In this document: positions 5,035-5,378 of the stretch, piece by piece
Layout: the number at the start of each line of letters is the position of its first letter
Numbering within the stretch: the stretch's first letter is position 1
Assembly (NCBI GenBank): GCA_019689775.1
Contig: JADGGV010000307.1
Coordinates: forward strand, 1-5,378
Reading direction: 5' to 3'
Origin: Gemmatimonadota bacterium
GTDB taxonomy: Bacteria > Gemmatimonadota > Gemmatimonadetes > Longimicrobiales > RSA9
DNA: 5,378 nucleotides
Made by a program: the position numbers and the translations under genes
The notes under the pieces: generated by a model
What the model saw: only the letters and a program-made list of their open reading frames with translations
What the model was told of the DNA's origin: nothing
Databases searched by the model: none

Positions 5035-5080
5035 AGTCGCATTCCCACACACTGCTGCCGTCCTCTCCCGGAGCCCGACG

Positions 5081-5215
5081 ATGGGTACTCTCTTTGCGGG
5101 GCTGGTCGTGGTCGGAGCCGTCGCCTTCGCGGCCTTCGGCCGCCTGCGCCGTCACCGCCGCCGGAACCTGGCGCTCCGCCGCCTCAGGGAAGCCACCAAC
5201 CCGCTCCCCTGGTAG
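5081..5215 (+). CDS. Small single-helix membrane protein, 44 residues
   Basis: The function is unknown. A membrane helix at about 3-20 is followed by a strongly basic segment (RLRRHRRR, 21-28), a short amphipathic stretch and a PLPW end. The charge pattern predicts the N-terminus outside or in the membrane and a cytoplasmic tail, which could touch nucleic acid or acidic lipids. GGAG at 5070-5073 lies 7 nt before the ATG. The start codon begins a less GC-biased stretch (ATG GGT ACT CTC TTT), as is common at real starts in GC-rich genomes. The gene runs divergently from the 47-residue gene and may share the palindrome at 5005-5022. Confidence 0.65.
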   Translation: MGTLFAGLVVVGAVAFAAFGRLRRHRRRNLALRRLREATNPLPW

Positions 5216-5378
5216 CCCGTCACGCCCGACGATCCTCGCCCGGCCCGCCGAGCCCCGGCCGCCGTCGCCATCCGGTAGCCGGCTGCGGGCCGCCGCCGCG
5301 GACGCGCCGCGCGCCGCGCCGGCTCGTGGCCCGCCGTCCGCCGTGGCCGCCTCCCGGTCGTACCCGCGTCCCCACCAC
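5216..5378. other. GC-rich edge with no supportable gene
   Basis: All frames here give only Arg/Ala/Gly/Pro-rich translations. A minus-strand frame stays open from the window edge to a TGA at 5220-5222 and could be the tail of a gene starting outside the window, but its composition does not support that. I see no RNA gene or clear terminator. Confidence 0.4.

Noticed and set aside
4256..5155. Minus-strand 299-codon open frame across the small membrane-protein genes
   Set aside because: It is Arg/Gly-rich with no domain or plausible start. The frame carrying the helices and the coding-like repeat variation is a different one.

Overview
This window comes from a very GC-rich bacterium. A membrane-anchored multihaem c-type cytochrome implies a Gram-negative or other diderm cell with cytochrome c maturation. 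The ferrochelatase carries a cysteine set of the kind that binds a [2Fe-2S] cluster. Gemmatimonadota, or another high-GC diderm lineage, would fit the overall style, but no marker gene here settles the taxonomy.

Left half (1-2360, minus strand): a short operon. It may begin with a 66-residue small ORF (2358-2158). Next is an N-terminally anchored octahaem cytochrome (2161-893) with eight CxxCH motifs and the C-terminal signature of the hydroxylamine oxidoreductase (HAO)-like family. It overlaps by 44 bp with an eight-helix membrane protein (936-76) that I do not recognise. That protein is a tandem duplication of a four-helix unit, and histidines are kept at equivalent positions in both halves. 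The overlap and a strong internal Shine-Dalgarno site suggest the two are made together. My inference is that the membrane protein exchanges electrons between the quinone pool and the cytochrome, a job done in characterised HAO-like systems by NapC/NrfH-type proteins.

Centre (2360-3570, plus strand): a divergent regulatory interval of about 170-370 bp, then hemH (2533-3567), the ferrochelatase that makes protohaem. Placing it back to back with an eight-haem protein makes metabolic sense.

Right half (3570-5378): small genes of unknown function. A 114-residue soluble protein (3832-4176, plus) converges on a DUF883-like single-helix membrane protein (4536-4312, minus), with a strong stem-loop between them. 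Upstream of the DUF883-like gene lies an array of 21-bp repeats. In the same reading frame it encodes Ser/Ala/Gly/Arg heptads with mostly synonymous variation, but that open stretch has no start codon and is cut off by a TGA from a 47-residue single-helix protein (4896-4753). This may be one gene broken by a stop, a sequencing error, or two separate genes. A divergent 44-residue single-helix protein (5081-5215, plus) follows a perfect palindrome. The ends of the window (1-75 and 5216-5378) hold no gene that I can support.
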